Below, one piece after another: positions 19,879 to 29,636 of a DNA stretch of 64,000 bases (positions within the stretch are counted from its first letter, which is position 1; each line of letters starts with the position of its first letter). The DNA is taken from NCBI RefSeq assembly GCF_014219065.1, contig NZ_JACLGO010000004.1:62001-126000 (forward strand), in the 5' to 3' direction. Position numbers and translations under genes: made by a program. The notes beneath the pieces are model-generated. The model was not told the origin of the DNA. It ran no database searches and saw only the letters and a program-made list of their open reading frames with translations. Origin of the DNA: Halopseudomonas xiamenensis (GTDB taxonomy: Bacteria > Pseudomonadota > Gammaproteobacteria > Pseudomonadales > Pseudomonadaceae).

Positions 19879-21680
19879 CCGATGGTTCCGGCCGCCCCGG
19901 CCAGCAGCGACTGCACGCTGCGGCGCAGACGTGCCGGTAGCACCGGCTTGTAGATGACCAGGACATCGGCCTGCCGAGCGGCATCAGCCAGCGTGCTGCT
20001 GGTGTCGGCGGTGACCAGGACCGCCGGCCCGTCATACAGGCCAGCCTGGCGCAGGCTGGTGACCAGTTCCAGGCCGTTCATCGGACCTTCCAGATGATAG
20101 TCGGTGAGCAACAGGTCGGCCCCTTCGGTGGCAGCCGCGCCCTGCCCCAGCAATGCCTCAGCATCCGCGTAGCAGCTGACCTCGCAACCCCAGTGGCGCA
20201 GCAGCGTGTCCATCGCCTCCCGGTTGACCATGTCGTTCTCCACCAGCAGCACACGGCCGTTGAGCGCTGCGCCACTGGGCGCCAGTATCGTGGCCGGCTG
20301 CGCCTGCCATTCACCCAGCGGCACCTCGATCCAGAAACAGGCGCCCTGCCCCGGCTCGGAATCCACCCCGGAAGGGTACTCCAGCAAATGCTGCAGCTGG
20401 CGACAGATCGACAACCCCAGGCCTACCCCCTTGTCCAACGTCCGTGCCGGGTTGCGCAACTGGGTGAACTCTTCGAATATCCGCTGCTGCTCGTCCCGGC
20501 TCAGGCCACAGCCATCATCCACCACCGCGATGCGTGCCTGTGCTCCACTCTCGGTCACCCGCAGCCACACCCGACTGGCGCCGGCGTGGACCAGCGCATT
20601 GTTGAGATAATTGCGCACCAGCCGTTCCAGCAATACCGGGTCGGTGTATACCGCGCAACGTGGCGGGCAATCGAGCTGCAGGCTGATACCGCGCTGGCGG
20701 GCACTGACCTCGACACTGTCGAGCAGGCGCTGCAACCAGTCATGCAGGTTGATGTGCCGCAACTGCGGCCGCACCATACCCACCGACAGACGGGAGATGT
20801 CCAGCAGCGAGTTGAGCATCGCCTGCAGCAACTGCGCGGACTCGGCCAGCCGGTCAATGGTCCTGCGGGTATCTGGCTCAACGGTTTTTTCGTCCAGATG
20901 CTGAATGAACAGCGACATGGCGTGCAGCGGCTGGCGCAGGTCATGGCTGGCGGTGGCCAGGAAGCGGGTCTTGCTCTGGCTTTCCCGCTCGGCGCGTACC
21001 CGCGCCGCCTGCAGCAGTTGCTCGTTGAGGTAGGCGCGGCGCAGCATATGCTCGTAGGCATAGGCGCCGATGCTGGCCATCAGGGTGAAGCAGCAGAGGA
21101 ACAGCCCGGTACCCAACACCACCTGGCGGGACGCACCCAGCAGCGCCTCACCAAGCAGGTAGCTGGCCACGATGAACCAGGACCCGAGCACCGAATGACG
21201 GGCCGGCAAGCCGAGCAGGAAGGAGCCTGACAGCAGGATCAGGTACAGGCCGTCATGGGTCACCGGGACACCTATTGGCTCCAGGCGGCACAGCAGGATC
21301 ACCATGGTCACCATCAGCCCGGTGCAGACGTAGCCCAGGGTCGCGGTATTGAATGCCGAGCCCGGTACCACGCGATCGGCACGGTTGGAATACCACAGGC
21401 AGTAGCACACCAGCAGCAGCACCGCCAGGCGCACCGGGATGCTCAGCTGGTATACCGACTCGGGCAGGAAGGCGTAGTCCACCCAGATGAACAACAGCAT
21501 GAAGCCAAGGCTGGAGACGGCCACCGGCCAGACCCGGCTGCACATCTTGCGGTGCAGGTAGGACATGAACCCGGCTTCCATCGGCGCTGGAAAGCGCAAT
21601 CGCCCGAGGCGATGACGCTGGGCCAGCAACGCCGGCTCGTCCAACGATTCGGCAGGCGCGGCAGCGGCTTCGACCATCAT
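19875..21680 (-). CDS. Hybrid sensor histidine kinase with C-terminal receiver
   Basis: This 601-residue inner-membrane kinase has six or so membrane helices between about residues 48 and 215 and no large periplasmic domain, so it may sense something in the membrane. The phospho-acceptor motif SHDLRQPLHAM is near residue 243. The ATPase domain shows NYLNNALVHAG, DDGCGL and GVGLGLSICRQL. A receiver domain starts near 475 with the acceptor Asp in LLTDYHLEG. The DLRQPL histidine box and C-terminal receiver place it with the pseudomonad kinases paired with LuxR regulators. The start could be either of two adjacent ATG codons. Confidence 0.9.
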   Translation of the reverse strand: MMVEAAAAPAESLDEPALLAQRHRLGRLRFPAPMEAGFMSYLHRKMCSRVWPVAVSSLGFMLLFIWVDYAFLPESVYQLSIPVRLAVLLLVCYCLWYSNRADRVVPGSAFNTATLGYVCTGLMVTMVILLCRLEPIGVPVTHDGLYLILLSGSFLLGLPARHSVLGSWFIVASYLLGEALLGASRQVVLGTGLFLCCFTLMASIGAYAYEHMLRRAYLNEQLLQAARVRAERESQSKTRFLATASHDLRQPLHAMSLFIQHLDEKTVEPDTRRTIDRLAESAQLLQAMLNSLLDISRLSVGMVRPQLRHINLHDWLQRLLDSVEVSARQRGISLQLDCPPRCAVYTDPVLLERLVRNYLNNALVHAGASRVWLRVTESGAQARIAVVDDGCGLSRDEQQRIFEEFTQLRNPARTLDKGVGLGLSICRQLQHLLEYPSGVDSEPGQGACFWIEVPLGEWQAQPATILAPSGAALNGRVLLVENDMVNREAMDTLLRHWGCEVSCYADAEALLGQGAAATEGADLLLTDYHLEGPMNGLELVTSLRQAGLYDGPAVLVTADTSSTLADAARQADVLVIYKPVLPARLRRSVQSLLAGAAGTIG

Positions 21681-21867
21681 CTTGTTGTTATCCTTCTGAT
21701 TCGTCGCTCCGGCACAAGACTACGCCGTTCCCCGCCTCCAGCCAATATAGTGGCTTTGCTGATACCCCATCATCAAGCTGCCGCGGTGCGGTTGACCCTG
21801 CCGCACCAGCTCTGCATGCTAAAGTCCACGGAAGCTCTCCACTCACCTTCACAGCGGAACCCTCGCC

Positions 21868-22902
21868 ATGCCTCAGACAGCCGATATCAACCGCCAGATC
21901 CTACTCGCCTCCCGCCCGGTGGGTGCCCCCGTACCCAGCGATTTCAAGCTGGTGGAAACCCCGGTGCCCAGGCCCGGTCCCGGACAGATGCTGTTGCGCA
22001 ATATCTGGATGTCGCTGGACCCGTACATGCGCGGTCGCATGAGCGATGCCAAGTCCTACGCCGAGCCGGTGTCGGTCGGCGGGGTGATGCCCTGTGGCGC
22101 GGTGAGCCGGGTGCTGGAATCCAACCTCGACGGCTTCGCCGCCGGTGACCTGGTGATGTGCTATACCGCCGGCTGGCAGGACTACAGCCTGTCCGACGGC
22201 AGCATGGTGTTCAAGCTGGACCCGAACATGGCCGAACCGTCCCAGGCCCTGGGTGTGCTCGGCATGCCCGGCTTCACCGGCTATATGGGGCTGCTGGATA
22301 TCGGCCAGCCCAAGCCCGGCGAGACGGTGGTGGTGGCCGCGGCGACCGGTCCGGTCGGCAGCGTGGTCGGCCAGGTCGCCAAGCTCAAGGGCTGCCGGGT
22401 GGTCGGGATCGCCGGCGGACCGGAGAAATGCGCCTATGCGGTGGATGAGCTGGGCTTCGATGCCTGCCTGGACCACAAGCTCGACAGCCTGGCCGACGAC
22501 CTGGCCAATGCCTGCCCGGACGGTATCGACGTGTACTTCGAGAACGTCGGCGGTAAGGTGTTCGATGCGGTCATGCCGCTGCTCAACCCGCACGCACGGA
22601 TTCCGGTGTGTGGCCTGATCGCCCAGTACAACGCCACCAGTCTGCCGGATGGCCCCGATCGTTTGCCACAGCTGATGCGCCTGTTGCTCAGCCAGCGCAT
22701 CCGTATGCAGGCGTTCATCATCTTTGACAACTACGGCCCGCATTATCCCGAGTTTCTGCAGGCCATGACGCCCTGGGTCGCCGAGGGCAAGGTCAAGGTC
22801 AGGGAGCACCGGGTCGATGGACTGGAAAACGCCCCCCAGGCTTTCATCGGGATGCTCGAAGGGCAGAATTTTGGCAAGATGGTGGTCAAGATCGCCGATT
22901 GA
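21868..22902 (+). CDS. NADP-dependent oxidoreductase, leukotriene B4 dehydrogenase/CurA-like
   Basis: This 344-residue zinc-free medium-chain reductase is cytosolic. It has the N-terminal signature WMSLDPYMRGRM, a PGFTGYMGLLDIG segment, and a nucleotide-binding AATGPVGSVVGQVAKLKG loop followed by GIAGGPEKC. These are hallmarks of the enoyl or alkenal reductase branch (CurA, YncB, PTGR), which reduces carbon-carbon double bonds next to carbonyls. The natural substrate is unclear. ybaK starts 7 bases downstream. Confidence 0.9.
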   Translation: MPQTADINRQILLASRPVGAPVPSDFKLVETPVPRPGPGQMLLRNIWMSLDPYMRGRMSDAKSYAEPVSVGGVMPCGAVSRVLESNLDGFAAGDLVMCYTAGWQDYSLSDGSMVFKLDPNMAEPSQALGVLGMPGFTGYMGLLDIGQPKPGETVVVAAATGPVGSVVGQVAKLKGCRVVGIAGGPEKCAYAVDELGFDACLDHKLDSLADDLANACPDGIDVYFENVGGKVFDAVMPLLNPHARIPVCGLIAQYNATSLPDGPDRLPQLMRLLLSQRIRMQAFIIFDNYGPHYPEFLQAMTPWVAEGKVKVREHRVDGLENAPQAFIGMLEGQNFGKMVVKIAD

Positions 22903-22909
22903 GCCAAGC

Positions 22910-23383
22910 ATGACGCCCGCAACCAAAGTACTCGACAAGGCCAGGATCACCTACCAGCTGCACCGCTATGAACATGACCCGCAGGCCGAGTCCTACGGCG
23001 GTGAAGCCGCCGACAAGCTGGGACTCGACCCGCGCCAGGTGTTCAAGACCCTGCTGGCCAGTACCGAGGCCGGCGAGCTGCTGGTGGCGATAGTACCGGT
23101 GGGCGGCCAGCTGGACCTGAAACTGCTGGCCAAGGCCGCCGGCGCCAAGAAAACCGCGATGGCCGACCCCGCCGCCGCCCAGCGCAGCACCGGCTACCTG
23201 CTCGGCGGTATCAGCCCGCTGGGGCAGAAAAAGGCGCTGCGCACCTTCATCGATGACAGCGCCCGGCAATGGCCCCAGCTGTTCGTCAGTGGCGGGCGGC
23301 GCGGCCTGGAGATCGAGCTGCAGCCCGAGGACCTGGCCCGGCAGACCCGGGCCACCTTCGCCGCCATCGGTCGCAGCGACTGA
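22910..23383 (+). CDS. ybaK: Cys-tRNA(Pro)/Cys-tRNA(Cys) deacylase YbaK
   Basis: This 157-residue cytosolic editing enzyme clears mischarged Cys-tRNA(Pro). The YbaK/EbsC fold is visible from VFKTLLAS (with the catalytic Lys), through VPVGGQLDLKLLAKAAGAKK, to GYLLGGISPLGQKK and the C-terminal ISGGRRGLEIEL-like strand. I chose the ATG just after the preceding oxidoreductase; the frame is open further upstream but lies inside that gene. Confidence 0.93.
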   Translation: MTPATKVLDKARITYQLHRYEHDPQAESYGGEAADKLGLDPRQVFKTLLASTEAGELLVAIVPVGGQLDLKLLAKAAGAKKTAMADPAAAQRSTGYLLGGISPLGQKKALRTFIDDSARQWPQLFVSGGRRGLEIELQPEDLARQTRATFAAIGRSD

Positions 23384-23413
23384 GCGGCCAACCAGACCAG
23401 AGAGGCAACGCCC

Positions 23414-24925
23414 ATGCCGCAGCAGTATCTTCTCGCCATCGACCAGGGCACCACCAGCAGCCGCGCCATGCTGTTCGATGGTAGATGCCAGCCGCTCGGC
23501 GTCGCCCAGCAGGAGTTTCCCCAGCAGTTCCCTCGTGATGGCTGGGTGGAGCATGATCCGCAAGCCATCTGGGACAGCGTACTCAAGGTGGTGCGTAGGG
23601 TACTGACCGAGGCCGGCCTGCAAGCCAGTGAGATCTGCGCCATCGGCATCACCAATCAGCGCGAAACCACCGTGCTGTGGGATGCCGACACCGGCGAGGC
23701 GGTCCACCCGGCGATTGTCTGGCAGGACCGGCGTACCGCCGCCTTCTGCGACCAACTGCAGGCCGACGGTCATGAGCAGATGATCAGCCAGCGTACCGGA
23801 CTGCTGATCGATCCGTATTTCTCGGCCACCAAGCTGCGCTGGCTACTGGACAATGTGCCAGGCGCGCGCGAGCGTGCCGAACAGGGCCAACTGCGCTTCG
23901 GCACCATCGACAGTTTCCTGCTATGGCGCCTGACCGGTGGCAAGGTACACCGCACCGACGCCACCAACGCCTCGCGCACCATGCTGTTCAATATCCACAC
24001 CCAGCAATGGGACCAGCAGTTGCTGCAACTGCTGGACATCCCTTCCAGCCTGCTGCCCGAGGTACTGGATAACACCGCCGAGTTCGGCCACACCGATCCC
24101 GCCCTGTTCGGCGCCAGCATACCGATCGCCGCCATGGCCGGTGACCAGCAGGCGGCCCTGATCGGCCAGGGCTGCTTCACCCCCGGCAGCGTCAAGAGCA
24201 CCTATGGCACCGGTTGCTTCATGGTGATGAATACCGGTGATACGCCGGTACAGTCATCGCACCGGCTGCTGACCACCATCGGCTATCGGCTCGATGGGTG
24301 TACCACCTATGCTCTTGAAGGCAGCATTTTCGTCGCCGGGGCAGCGATCCAGTGGCTGCGCGACGGTCTCAAGCTGATCCAGCATGCTGACGAAACCGAA
24401 GCCCTGGCCGAGCAGGTCGGCGACCAGAGCGGCGTCTACCTGGTGCCCGCCTTTACCGGGCTGGGAGCGCCCTACTGGGACCCGCAGGCACGCGGCGCGA
24501 TCTTCGGCCTGACCCGCGACACCGGCATCGCCGAGATCGTCACCGCCGGCCTGCAGTCGGTGTGCTTCCAGACCCGCGACCTGCTCGAGGCGATGAACGC
24601 CGATGGCGCCATGGCCACCGCCTCATTGCGCGTGGACGGCGGCATGGTGGTCAACAACTGGATGGTCCAGGCACTGGCCAACACCCTCGGCGTGCAGGTC
24701 GACCGGCCACAGGTAACGGAAACCACCGCCCTGGGCGTGGCCTGCCTGGCGGGCTTGCAGCAGGGATTGTTCGACAGCCTGGAGGATATCGCCCGGCACT
24801 GGTCCTGCGAGCGTAGCTTCACACCACTGATGCCAGCCCAGCGACGTGAGGAGTTGTATGCTGGCTGGTTGAATGCGGTACGGCGGGTGCGTGAGCCTGT
24901 TGGTGGGGAGCGGGTGGGGAAGTAG
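23414..24925 (+). CDS. glpK: Glycerol kinase
   Basis: This 503-residue cytosolic FGGY-family kinase makes glycerol 3-phosphate. The N-terminal ATP-binding [13 protein letters not shown], the glycerol-binding RETTVLWD, the FGGY signature region [14 protein letters not shown], and the C-terminal [14 protein letters not shown] are present. Length is standard. No glpF, glpD or glpR is next to it here, so it stands apart from the usual glp cluster. An AGAGG site precedes the ATG. Confidence 0.96.
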   Translation: MPQQYLLAIDQGTTSSRAMLFDGRCQPLGVAQQEFPQQFPRDGWVEHDPQAIWDSVLKVVRRVLTEAGLQASEICAIGITNQRETTVLWDADTGEAVHPAIVWQDRRTAAFCDQLQADGHEQMISQRTGLLIDPYFSATKLRWLLDNVPGARERAEQGQLRFGTIDSFLLWRLTGGKVHRTDATNASRTMLFNIHTQQWDQQLLQLLDIPSSLLPEVLDNTAEFGHTDPALFGASIPIAAMAGDQQAALIGQGCFTPGSVKSTYGTGCFMVMNTGDTPVQSSHRLLTTIGYRLDGCTTYALEGSIFVAGAAIQWLRDGLKLIQHADETEALAEQVGDQSGVYLVPAFTGLGAPYWDPQARGAIFGLTRDTGIAEIVTAGLQSVCFQTRDLLEAMNADGAMATASLRVDGGMVVNNWMVQALANTLGVQVDRPQVTETTALGVACLAGLQQGLFDSLEDIARHWSCERSFTPLMPAQRREELYAGWLNAVRRVREPVGGERVGK

Positions 24926-25140
24926 CTCCCCCTCTCCCCCAACCCCTCTCCCGCAAGGGGAGAGGGGAGCTCGATAGTGCAGGCGGAAAGGGGGTGCTGA
25001 ATCGAAAGGCTGCTGTAGTCGGCCATGGCTCTTGGCCTCCACGGGGAAGTAACGTTAACTCTTTGTAGGGATCGCCGACAATCACCGTTTTGCTCCCCTC
25101 TCCCCTTGCGGGAGAGGGGTTGGGGGAGAGGGGAAAAGCA
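24925..25140. repeat. Pair of inverted palindromic repeats (REPIN-like) between glpK and the AI-2E permease
   Basis: A 46-base palindromic element rich in CCCTCTCCC / GGGAGAGGG begins at 24925. A near-identical copy in reverse orientation lies at about 25091-25140. The pair is separated by about 120 bases without a convincing gene, and it fills the space between two convergent genes, where it may also end transcription. A related single copy lies inside vgrG (45320-45358). Confidence 0.8.
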
Positions 25141-25145
25141 CCCCC

Positions 25146-26291
25146 CTAACCCTCCGGCCCCTTACCCTGCTCCACCTCGACCACCACCACTTCTTCGACC
25201 AGCGGCTCCACCACCTCTTCCGCCGGCACCGCCACCACCTCATGCTCTTCCCGAGCTTCGGCGTACAGGCTCCAGGCCGCGATGAACAGGGCGGCGATCA
25301 ACGGCCCGATGACGAAACCGTTGAGCCCGAACAGCGCCAGACCGCCAAGCGTCGAAATCAGCACCACATAGTCCGGCAGCTTGGTGTCCTTGCCCACCAG
25401 GATCGGGCGCAGCACGTTATCCGCCAGACCGATCACCACCGCACCGAAGGCAGTCAGTACCGCAGCCTGCCAGATGGCACCGGTGGCCAGGAAGTAGATG
25501 GCCACCGGCCCCCAGATCAGGCTCGCACCCACCGCCGGCAACAGGGACAGCACCGCCATCAGCACGCCCCACAACAGCGCCCCCTGCAGGCCGAGCACCC
25601 AGAATATGAACCCACCCAGCGCGCCCTGCACCGCGGCCACGGCGATGTTGCCCTTGACCGTCGCCTTGACCACAGTGGTGAACTTGCTGAGCAGATGCTG
25701 CTTGTAGATTTCCCCAAGGGGAATCGCACGACGCACCGCCGCCGCAACCTGCCGGCCGTCACGCAGCAGAAAGAACAGCAGGTAGAGCATGATGGCGAAG
25801 CCGATCAGGAACTGGAAGGTGTTCTGCCCAATACTGAACGCCTTGGTCGCGAGAAACTGACTCCCGGCCATGGCGCCCTGGGAGATGCGCTCCTGCACGC
25901 CGGCCATGTCGGTCAGGCCGAAACGTTCGAGCAGGTCGCGGGCGAAGTCCGGCAAGGCATTAATCACCTGTTCGAGATAACTGCCGAAGTCCAGCGAGCC
26001 GGTACTGATGCGCTGATAGATATTGGCCCCTTCCTGCACCAGCGCGCCGGCCAGCAGGCTGACCGGCAGAATCACCATCAGCAGGATGATCAGCAGGGTA
26101 ACCGTTGCCGCCAGGCTGCGCCGCTGATTGAAGCGGGCCTCGAAGCGCCGCTGCATCGGCTGGAAGATGATCGCCAGGATGGTGCCCCAGAACACCGCAC
26201 CGTAGAACGGCAACAGGATCATGACGAAGGCCACCGATACCAGCGCCAGCAACAGCAGGAAACTCTTGCTCTCGAGATTCTCGTTAAACAT
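25146..26291 (-). CDS. AI-2E family permease (YdiK/PerM-like)
   Basis: This 381-residue inner-membrane protein has about eight helices: two N-terminal, a central soluble segment (residues 65-150), then five or six. The conserved GxSLLPAVGASLIWGP and LADNVLRPILVGK motifs mark the AI-2E transporter family. The last 30 residues are a Glu/Val-rich tail (VVEPLVEEVVVVEVEQ) not needed for the fold. I use the ATG at MFNENLESK because the longer frame gives an unlikely leader. The cargo of this family is mostly undefined. Confidence 0.88.
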   Translation of the reverse strand: MFNENLESKSFLLLLALVSVAFVMILLPFYGAVFWGTILAIIFQPMQRRFEARFNQRRSLAATVTLLIILLMVILPVSLLAGALVQEGANIYQRISTGSLDFGSYLEQVINALPDFARDLLERFGLTDMAGVQERISQGAMAGSQFLATKAFSIGQNTFQFLIGFAIMLYLLFFLLRDGRQVAAAVRRAIPLGEIYKQHLLSKFTTVVKATVKGNIAVAAVQGALGGFIFWVLGLQGALLWGVLMAVLSLLPAVGASLIWGPVAIYFLATGAIWQAAVLTAFGAVVIGLADNVLRPILVGKDTKLPDYVVLISTLGGLALFGLNGFVIGPLIAALFIAAWSLYAEAREEHEVVAVPAEEVVEPLVEEVVVVEVEQGKGPEG

Positions 26292-26445
26292 GTCTATCCA
26301 TTCTCGTCCACACCGGGGGAAGGACTCTGGAGAATACCAGTCGCACGGCAATGCAGGTAGCACGCCCGAAAAAGATAAAACACCCCGTGCTGGTCGCTGT
26401 CACAACCCTGGGGGCACTCCACATCCGTAATATGAGGTGATTGCC

Positions 26446-26742
26446 ATGAAAACCGTTGCACTGATTTTCACCACGGCGCTGCTGGCCAGCCCTGCCGTGT
26501 TCGCCCAGGGGCAGGACGCTACCTGTGAAGCCAACATGCAGGCGCTGTCCGACAACAGCACCCTTGACCGGGACGGTCTCAGCGATGCCGCACGCCAGCA
26601 GGTCGATGAGCATGTGCGTCTGGCCGGAGAGGCCCAGGCCCAGGGTGATGACGAGGCTTGCGTGGTGCACTCGAGCAAGGCGCTGCAAGAGCTGCGCGGC
26701 GCCGGATCGGCGAATGGCGAGGATGCCGACGACATGCAGTGA
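26446..26742 (+). CDS. Small exported protein of unknown function
   Basis: This 98-residue protein has a clear Sec signal peptide (MKTVALIFTTALLASPAVFA, cut before QGQD). The mature part is about 78 residues, acidic and helical, with two Cys (TCEANM and EACVVH) that could form a disulfide in the periplasm. GAGGTGA precedes the chosen ATG. I do not recognise the family with certainty. It stands alone between the AI-2E permease and tRNA-Pro. Confidence 0.7.
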   Translation: MKTVALIFTTALLASPAVFAQGQDATCEANMQALSDNSTLDRDGLSDAARQQVDEHVRLAGEAQAQGDDEACVVHSSKALQELRGAGSANGEDADDMQ

Positions 26743-26763
26743 TGCCCGGGATGGTAGGCCACA

Positions 26764-26797
26764 AAAAAGCCCTGGCTCTTTCGAGTCAGGGCTTTGG
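26764..26797 (-). terminator. Terminator of tRNA-Pro
   Basis: Read on the minus strand, AAAGCCCTG pairs with CAGGGCTTT and is followed by T6, 3 bases past the tRNA end. The flank carries the same GGCCACAAAAAA signature as the repeat near csbD. Confidence 0.85.
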
Positions 26798-26800
26798 TAT

Positions 26801-26877
26801 TGGTCGGAGCGACTGGAATCGAACCAGCGACCTTCTCGTCCCGAACGAGACGCGCTACCAGGCTGCGCTACGCTCCG
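26801..26877 (-). tRNA. tRNA-Pro (anticodon CGG)
   Basis: The 77-base cloverleaf has a 7-bp acceptor stem (CGGAGCG / CGCTCCG), a D arm containing GCGCAGCCTGGTAGCGC, an anticodon stem TCTCG / CGAGA around the loop TTCGGGA, a TTCGATT T-loop, and an encoded ACCA end. The anticodon CGG reads the proline codon CCG. Confidence 0.96.
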
Positions 26878-26892
26878 TATTGGTGAGGCGGC

Positions 26893-26920
26893 ATTTTACA
26901 TAATCGTTGTTTTTTCACAA
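26893..26920 (-). promoter_or_regulatory. Sigma-70 promoter of tRNA-Pro
   Basis: TTGTGA (-35) and TAAAAT (-10), with 16 bases between them, lie on the minus strand in an AT-rich gap. The predicted start is about 9 bases before the mature 5' end. Confidence 0.7.
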
Positions 26921-26977
26921 GAGCATTTTGAAAAAAATCTTTTGCCGCCCGGTGCTTAGGATCTGATCCCAGGCAGA

Positions 26978-27304
26978 TTACTCAGCCTTGGCCACTGCCT
27001 CGGTAACCATGCTCTGCAGCTCGCCGGAGTCGAACAGTTCCTGGATGATATCACTGCCACCCACCAGCTCACCGCTGATCCACAGCTGCGGGAAGGTCGG
27101 CCAGTTGGCGTACTTGGGCAGTTCGGCGCGGATGTCCGGGTTCTGCAGGATGTCCACGTAGGCGAATTTCTGGCCACAGCTCATCAAGGCCTGCACGGCG
27201 CGAGCGGAGAAACCACACTGCGGGGCATTCGGCGCACCCTTCATGTAGATCAATACAGGATGGCTGGCGATCTGGTCTTTGATTGTATCGATGGTGGTAC
27301 TCAT
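26978..27304 (-). CDS. grxD: Monothiol glutaredoxin Grx4
   Basis: This 108-residue cytosolic glutaredoxin has the monothiol active site CGFS at residue 30, the WPTFPQLWI cis-Pro segment and the GGSDII glutathione-binding motif. Grx4 proteins bind [2Fe-2S] clusters with glutathione and pass them on, often with BolA. Length and motifs are standard. It is transcribed toward tRNA-Pro. Confidence 0.96.
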   Translation of the reverse strand: MSTTIDTIKDQIASHPVLIYMKGAPNAPQCGFSARAVQALMSCGQKFAYVDILQNPDIRAELPKYANWPTFPQLWISGELVGGSDIIQELFDSGELQSMVTEAVAKAE

Positions 27305-27534
27305 GGAGGTTCCTCGGTGGCGGTTGCTTGCCTAGGGGCGTAATCACGGCGCCCAGTGTACCGCAAAGCACCCTGCCATGCCCAACCGCGACAGGCCATT
27401 TGCCTTGCGGCGGATTTTCCCTATAAGATGCCGGCTTCTCACTTTTTCAGGTATGGCTTGTACCGGGCCGCCAGGTCACGGTAAGGGTCGCTATTTCCGG
27501 TCGATAGCCGATCGAAGCAACCAGGTAGCACAAC

Positions 27535-28440
27535 ATGACAGTACGGCATTTTCTTTCGTTGATGGATTGTTCCCCGGCAGAGCTGGCTGGCCTGCTCAAG
27601 CGCGGCACCGAGCTGAAATCGCTGCACCGCCAGGGCGTCATTTACGAACCCTTGAAGAACCGCGTGCTGGGCATGATCTTCGAAAAGGCATCGACACGTA
27701 CCCGGGTCTCCTTCGAGGCCGGCATGATCCAGCTCGGCGGCCAGGCTATCTTCCTGTCTCCGCGCGACACCCAGCTGGGCCGCGGCGAGACCGTGGAAGA
27801 CAGCGCCCGGGTGCTGTCGCGCATGTGCGACGCAGTGATGATCCGTACCTTTGCCCACAGCACCGTGGAAACCTTCGCCGCCTGGTCCCAGGTACCGGTG
27901 ATCAATGGCCTGAGCGACGACCTGCATCCCTGCCAGCTGCTGGCCGACATGCAGACCTTCCTGGAACACCGCGGCAGCATCAAGGACAAGACCGTGGCCT
28001 GGATCGGCGACGGCAACAACATGTGCAACAGCTACATCCAGGCCGCCATCCAGTTCGACTTCCAACTGCGCATCGCCTGCCCCGAGGGCTATGATCCGGA
28101 CCCGGCGTTCCTCGACCAGGCCGGCGACCGGGTGACCCTACTGCGCGATCCCGCCGCCGCGGTAGCTGGCGCGCACCTGGTCAGCACCGATGTCTGGGCC
28201 TCCATGGGCCAGGAAGACGAAGCCCAGGACCGCCTGCAGCGCTTCGCACCCTACCAGGTGACCCCGGCACTGCTGGATCTGGCCGATGAGTCGGTGATCT
28301 TCATGCATTGCCTGCCGGCCCACCGTGGCGAGGAAGTGTCCGCCGAACTGATGGATGACCCGCGCAGCGTGGTCTGGGACCAGGCGGAAAACCGTCTGCA
28401 TGCGCAGAAGGCACTGGTCGAATTCCTGCTGGTTGACTGA
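27535..28440 (+). CDS. argF: Ornithine carbamoyltransferase, anabolic
   Basis: This 301-residue cytosolic enzyme makes citrulline from ornithine and carbamoyl phosphate for arginine synthesis. The carbamoyl-phosphate motif STRTR is at residues 53-57, the HPCQ loop near 130, the DGNNMCNS ornithine region near 150 and the [10 protein letters not shown] loop near 259. The short, arginine-biosynthesis-like form fits anabolic ArgF rather than catabolic ArcB. The ABC ATPase gene starts 16 bases downstream. Confidence 0.94.
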   Translation: MTVRHFLSLMDCSPAELAGLLKRGTELKSLHRQGVIYEPLKNRVLGMIFEKASTRTRVSFEAGMIQLGGQAIFLSPRDTQLGRGETVEDSARVLSRMCDAVMIRTFAHSTVETFAAWSQVPVINGLSDDLHPCQLLADMQTFLEHRGSIKDKTVAWIGDGNNMCNSYIQAAIQFDFQLRIACPEGYDPDPAFLDQAGDRVTLLRDPAAAVAGAHLVSTDVWASMGQEDEAQDRLQRFAPYQVTPALLDLADESVIFMHCLPAHRGEEVSAELMDDPRSVVWDQAENRLHAQKALVEFLLVD

Positions 28441-28456
28441 CTGACGGTGACTGTCG

Positions 28457-29563
28457 ATGTCCGACATTGTTCTGGAGTTGAATAACCTCGCCTGCGGCTA
28501 TGGCGGACACAAGATAGTCGACGACCTGAGCCTGCACCTGCGGGCCGGTGATATCGGCTGCCTGCTGGGCCCCTCGGGCTGCGGCAAGACCACCACCCTG
28601 CGCAGCATTGCCGGATTCGAGCCGGTCACCGCAGGAGAGATCCGCCTGGAGGGCCAGGTGCTGTCCAGTCCGACTCGCACGGTGCCGCCGGAACAGCGCC
28701 GCATCGGCATGGTGTTCCAGGACTATGCCCTGTTCCCGCACCTGAACGTGGCGGAGAACATCGCCTTCGGTATCGCCAAGCATCCGCAACGCAAGCGCAT
28801 CGTCGATGAGCTGCTGGCCCTGGTCAAGCTCGACCAGCTGGGCAAGCGCTACCCGCACGAGCTGTCCGGTGGTCAGCAGCAACGGGTGGCCCTGGCCCGC
28901 GCCCTGGCCCCGGAGCCCCGGCTGCTGCTGCTGGACGAGCCCTTTTCCAACCTGGATGGCGATCTGCGTCGCCGCCTGTCGGCCGAAGTACGCGACATTC
29001 TCAAGGCCCGGGGCACCAGCGCCCTGCTGGTCACCCATGACCAGCACGAAGCCTTCGCCGTGTGTGACCAGGTCGGGGTGCTGCGCGAAGGCCAGCTGCA
29101 ACAGTGGGATACCCCGTACAACCTGTATCACGAACCAGCCACACCCTTTGTCGCCAGCTTCATCGGCCAGGGCTATTTCATCCGTGGCCAGTTGCTGACA
29201 CCGGATACGGTACAGACCGAGCTTGGCGTGATTCGCGGCAACCGGGCCTACCAGCTGCCCGACGGCAGCGCCGTGGATGTACTGCTGCGCCCCGACGATA
29301 TCGTCGGCCAGCAAGGCAGCAGCCAGACAGCGACCATCACCGGCAAGGTGTTCCTCGGTGCCACCACCCTGTACCGCCTGCGACTGCCGACCGGCAGCAC
29401 CCTGGAAGCCATCTTCCCCAGCCATGATGACCATCTGCTGGGCGAGGAACTCGGTATCCGGGTAGCCGCCGATCACCTGGTGGTCTTCGCCGCCCAGGGT
29501 AGCGTGAATGTCAGTGCGCAGTTGCCGCTGGAGCAGGTACTGGAACGTGGTAGCTCGGCCTGA
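28457..29563 (+). CDS. ABC transporter ATPase, iron(III)/spermidine type
   Basis: This 368-residue cytoplasmic ATPase has Walker A GPSGCGKTTT (about 35-45), a Q-loop, the signature LSGGQQQR, Walker B LLLLDEPFSNLD and the H-loop VTHDQ. The C-terminal third is a TOBE-like regulatory domain. Sequence and length resemble FbpC/AfuC or PotA ATPases. No permease or binding protein adjoins it, so its partners must be elsewhere. Downstream of argF it is close enough to share a transcript. Confidence 0.9.
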   Translation: MSDIVLELNNLACGYGGHKIVDDLSLHLRAGDIGCLLGPSGCGKTTTLRSIAGFEPVTAGEIRLEGQVLSSPTRTVPPEQRRIGMVFQDYALFPHLNVAENIAFGIAKHPQRKRIVDELLALVKLDQLGKRYPHELSGGQQQRVALARALAPEPRLLLLDEPFSNLDGDLRRRLSAEVRDILKARGTSALLVTHDQHEAFAVCDQVGVLREGQLQQWDTPYNLYHEPATPFVASFIGQGYFIRGQLLTPDTVQTELGVIRGNRAYQLPDGSAVDVLLRPDDIVGQQGSSQTATITGKVFLGATTLYRLRLPTGSTLEAIFPSHDDHLLGEELGIRVAADHLVVFAAQGSVNVSAQLPLEQVLERGSSA

Positions 29564-29636
29564 GGCCGGGCGACTTGGCAACGACCCGGCAGCTCCGGAT
29601 AATGGCGGCTTTCAAACCAGCCTGACGAGTCATCTG

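Noticed and set aside
24925-25140. CRISPR-like or protein-coding reading of the repeats after glpK
   Set aside because: There are only two copies in inverted orientation with no regular spacers. The short frames across them are translations of the palindrome.
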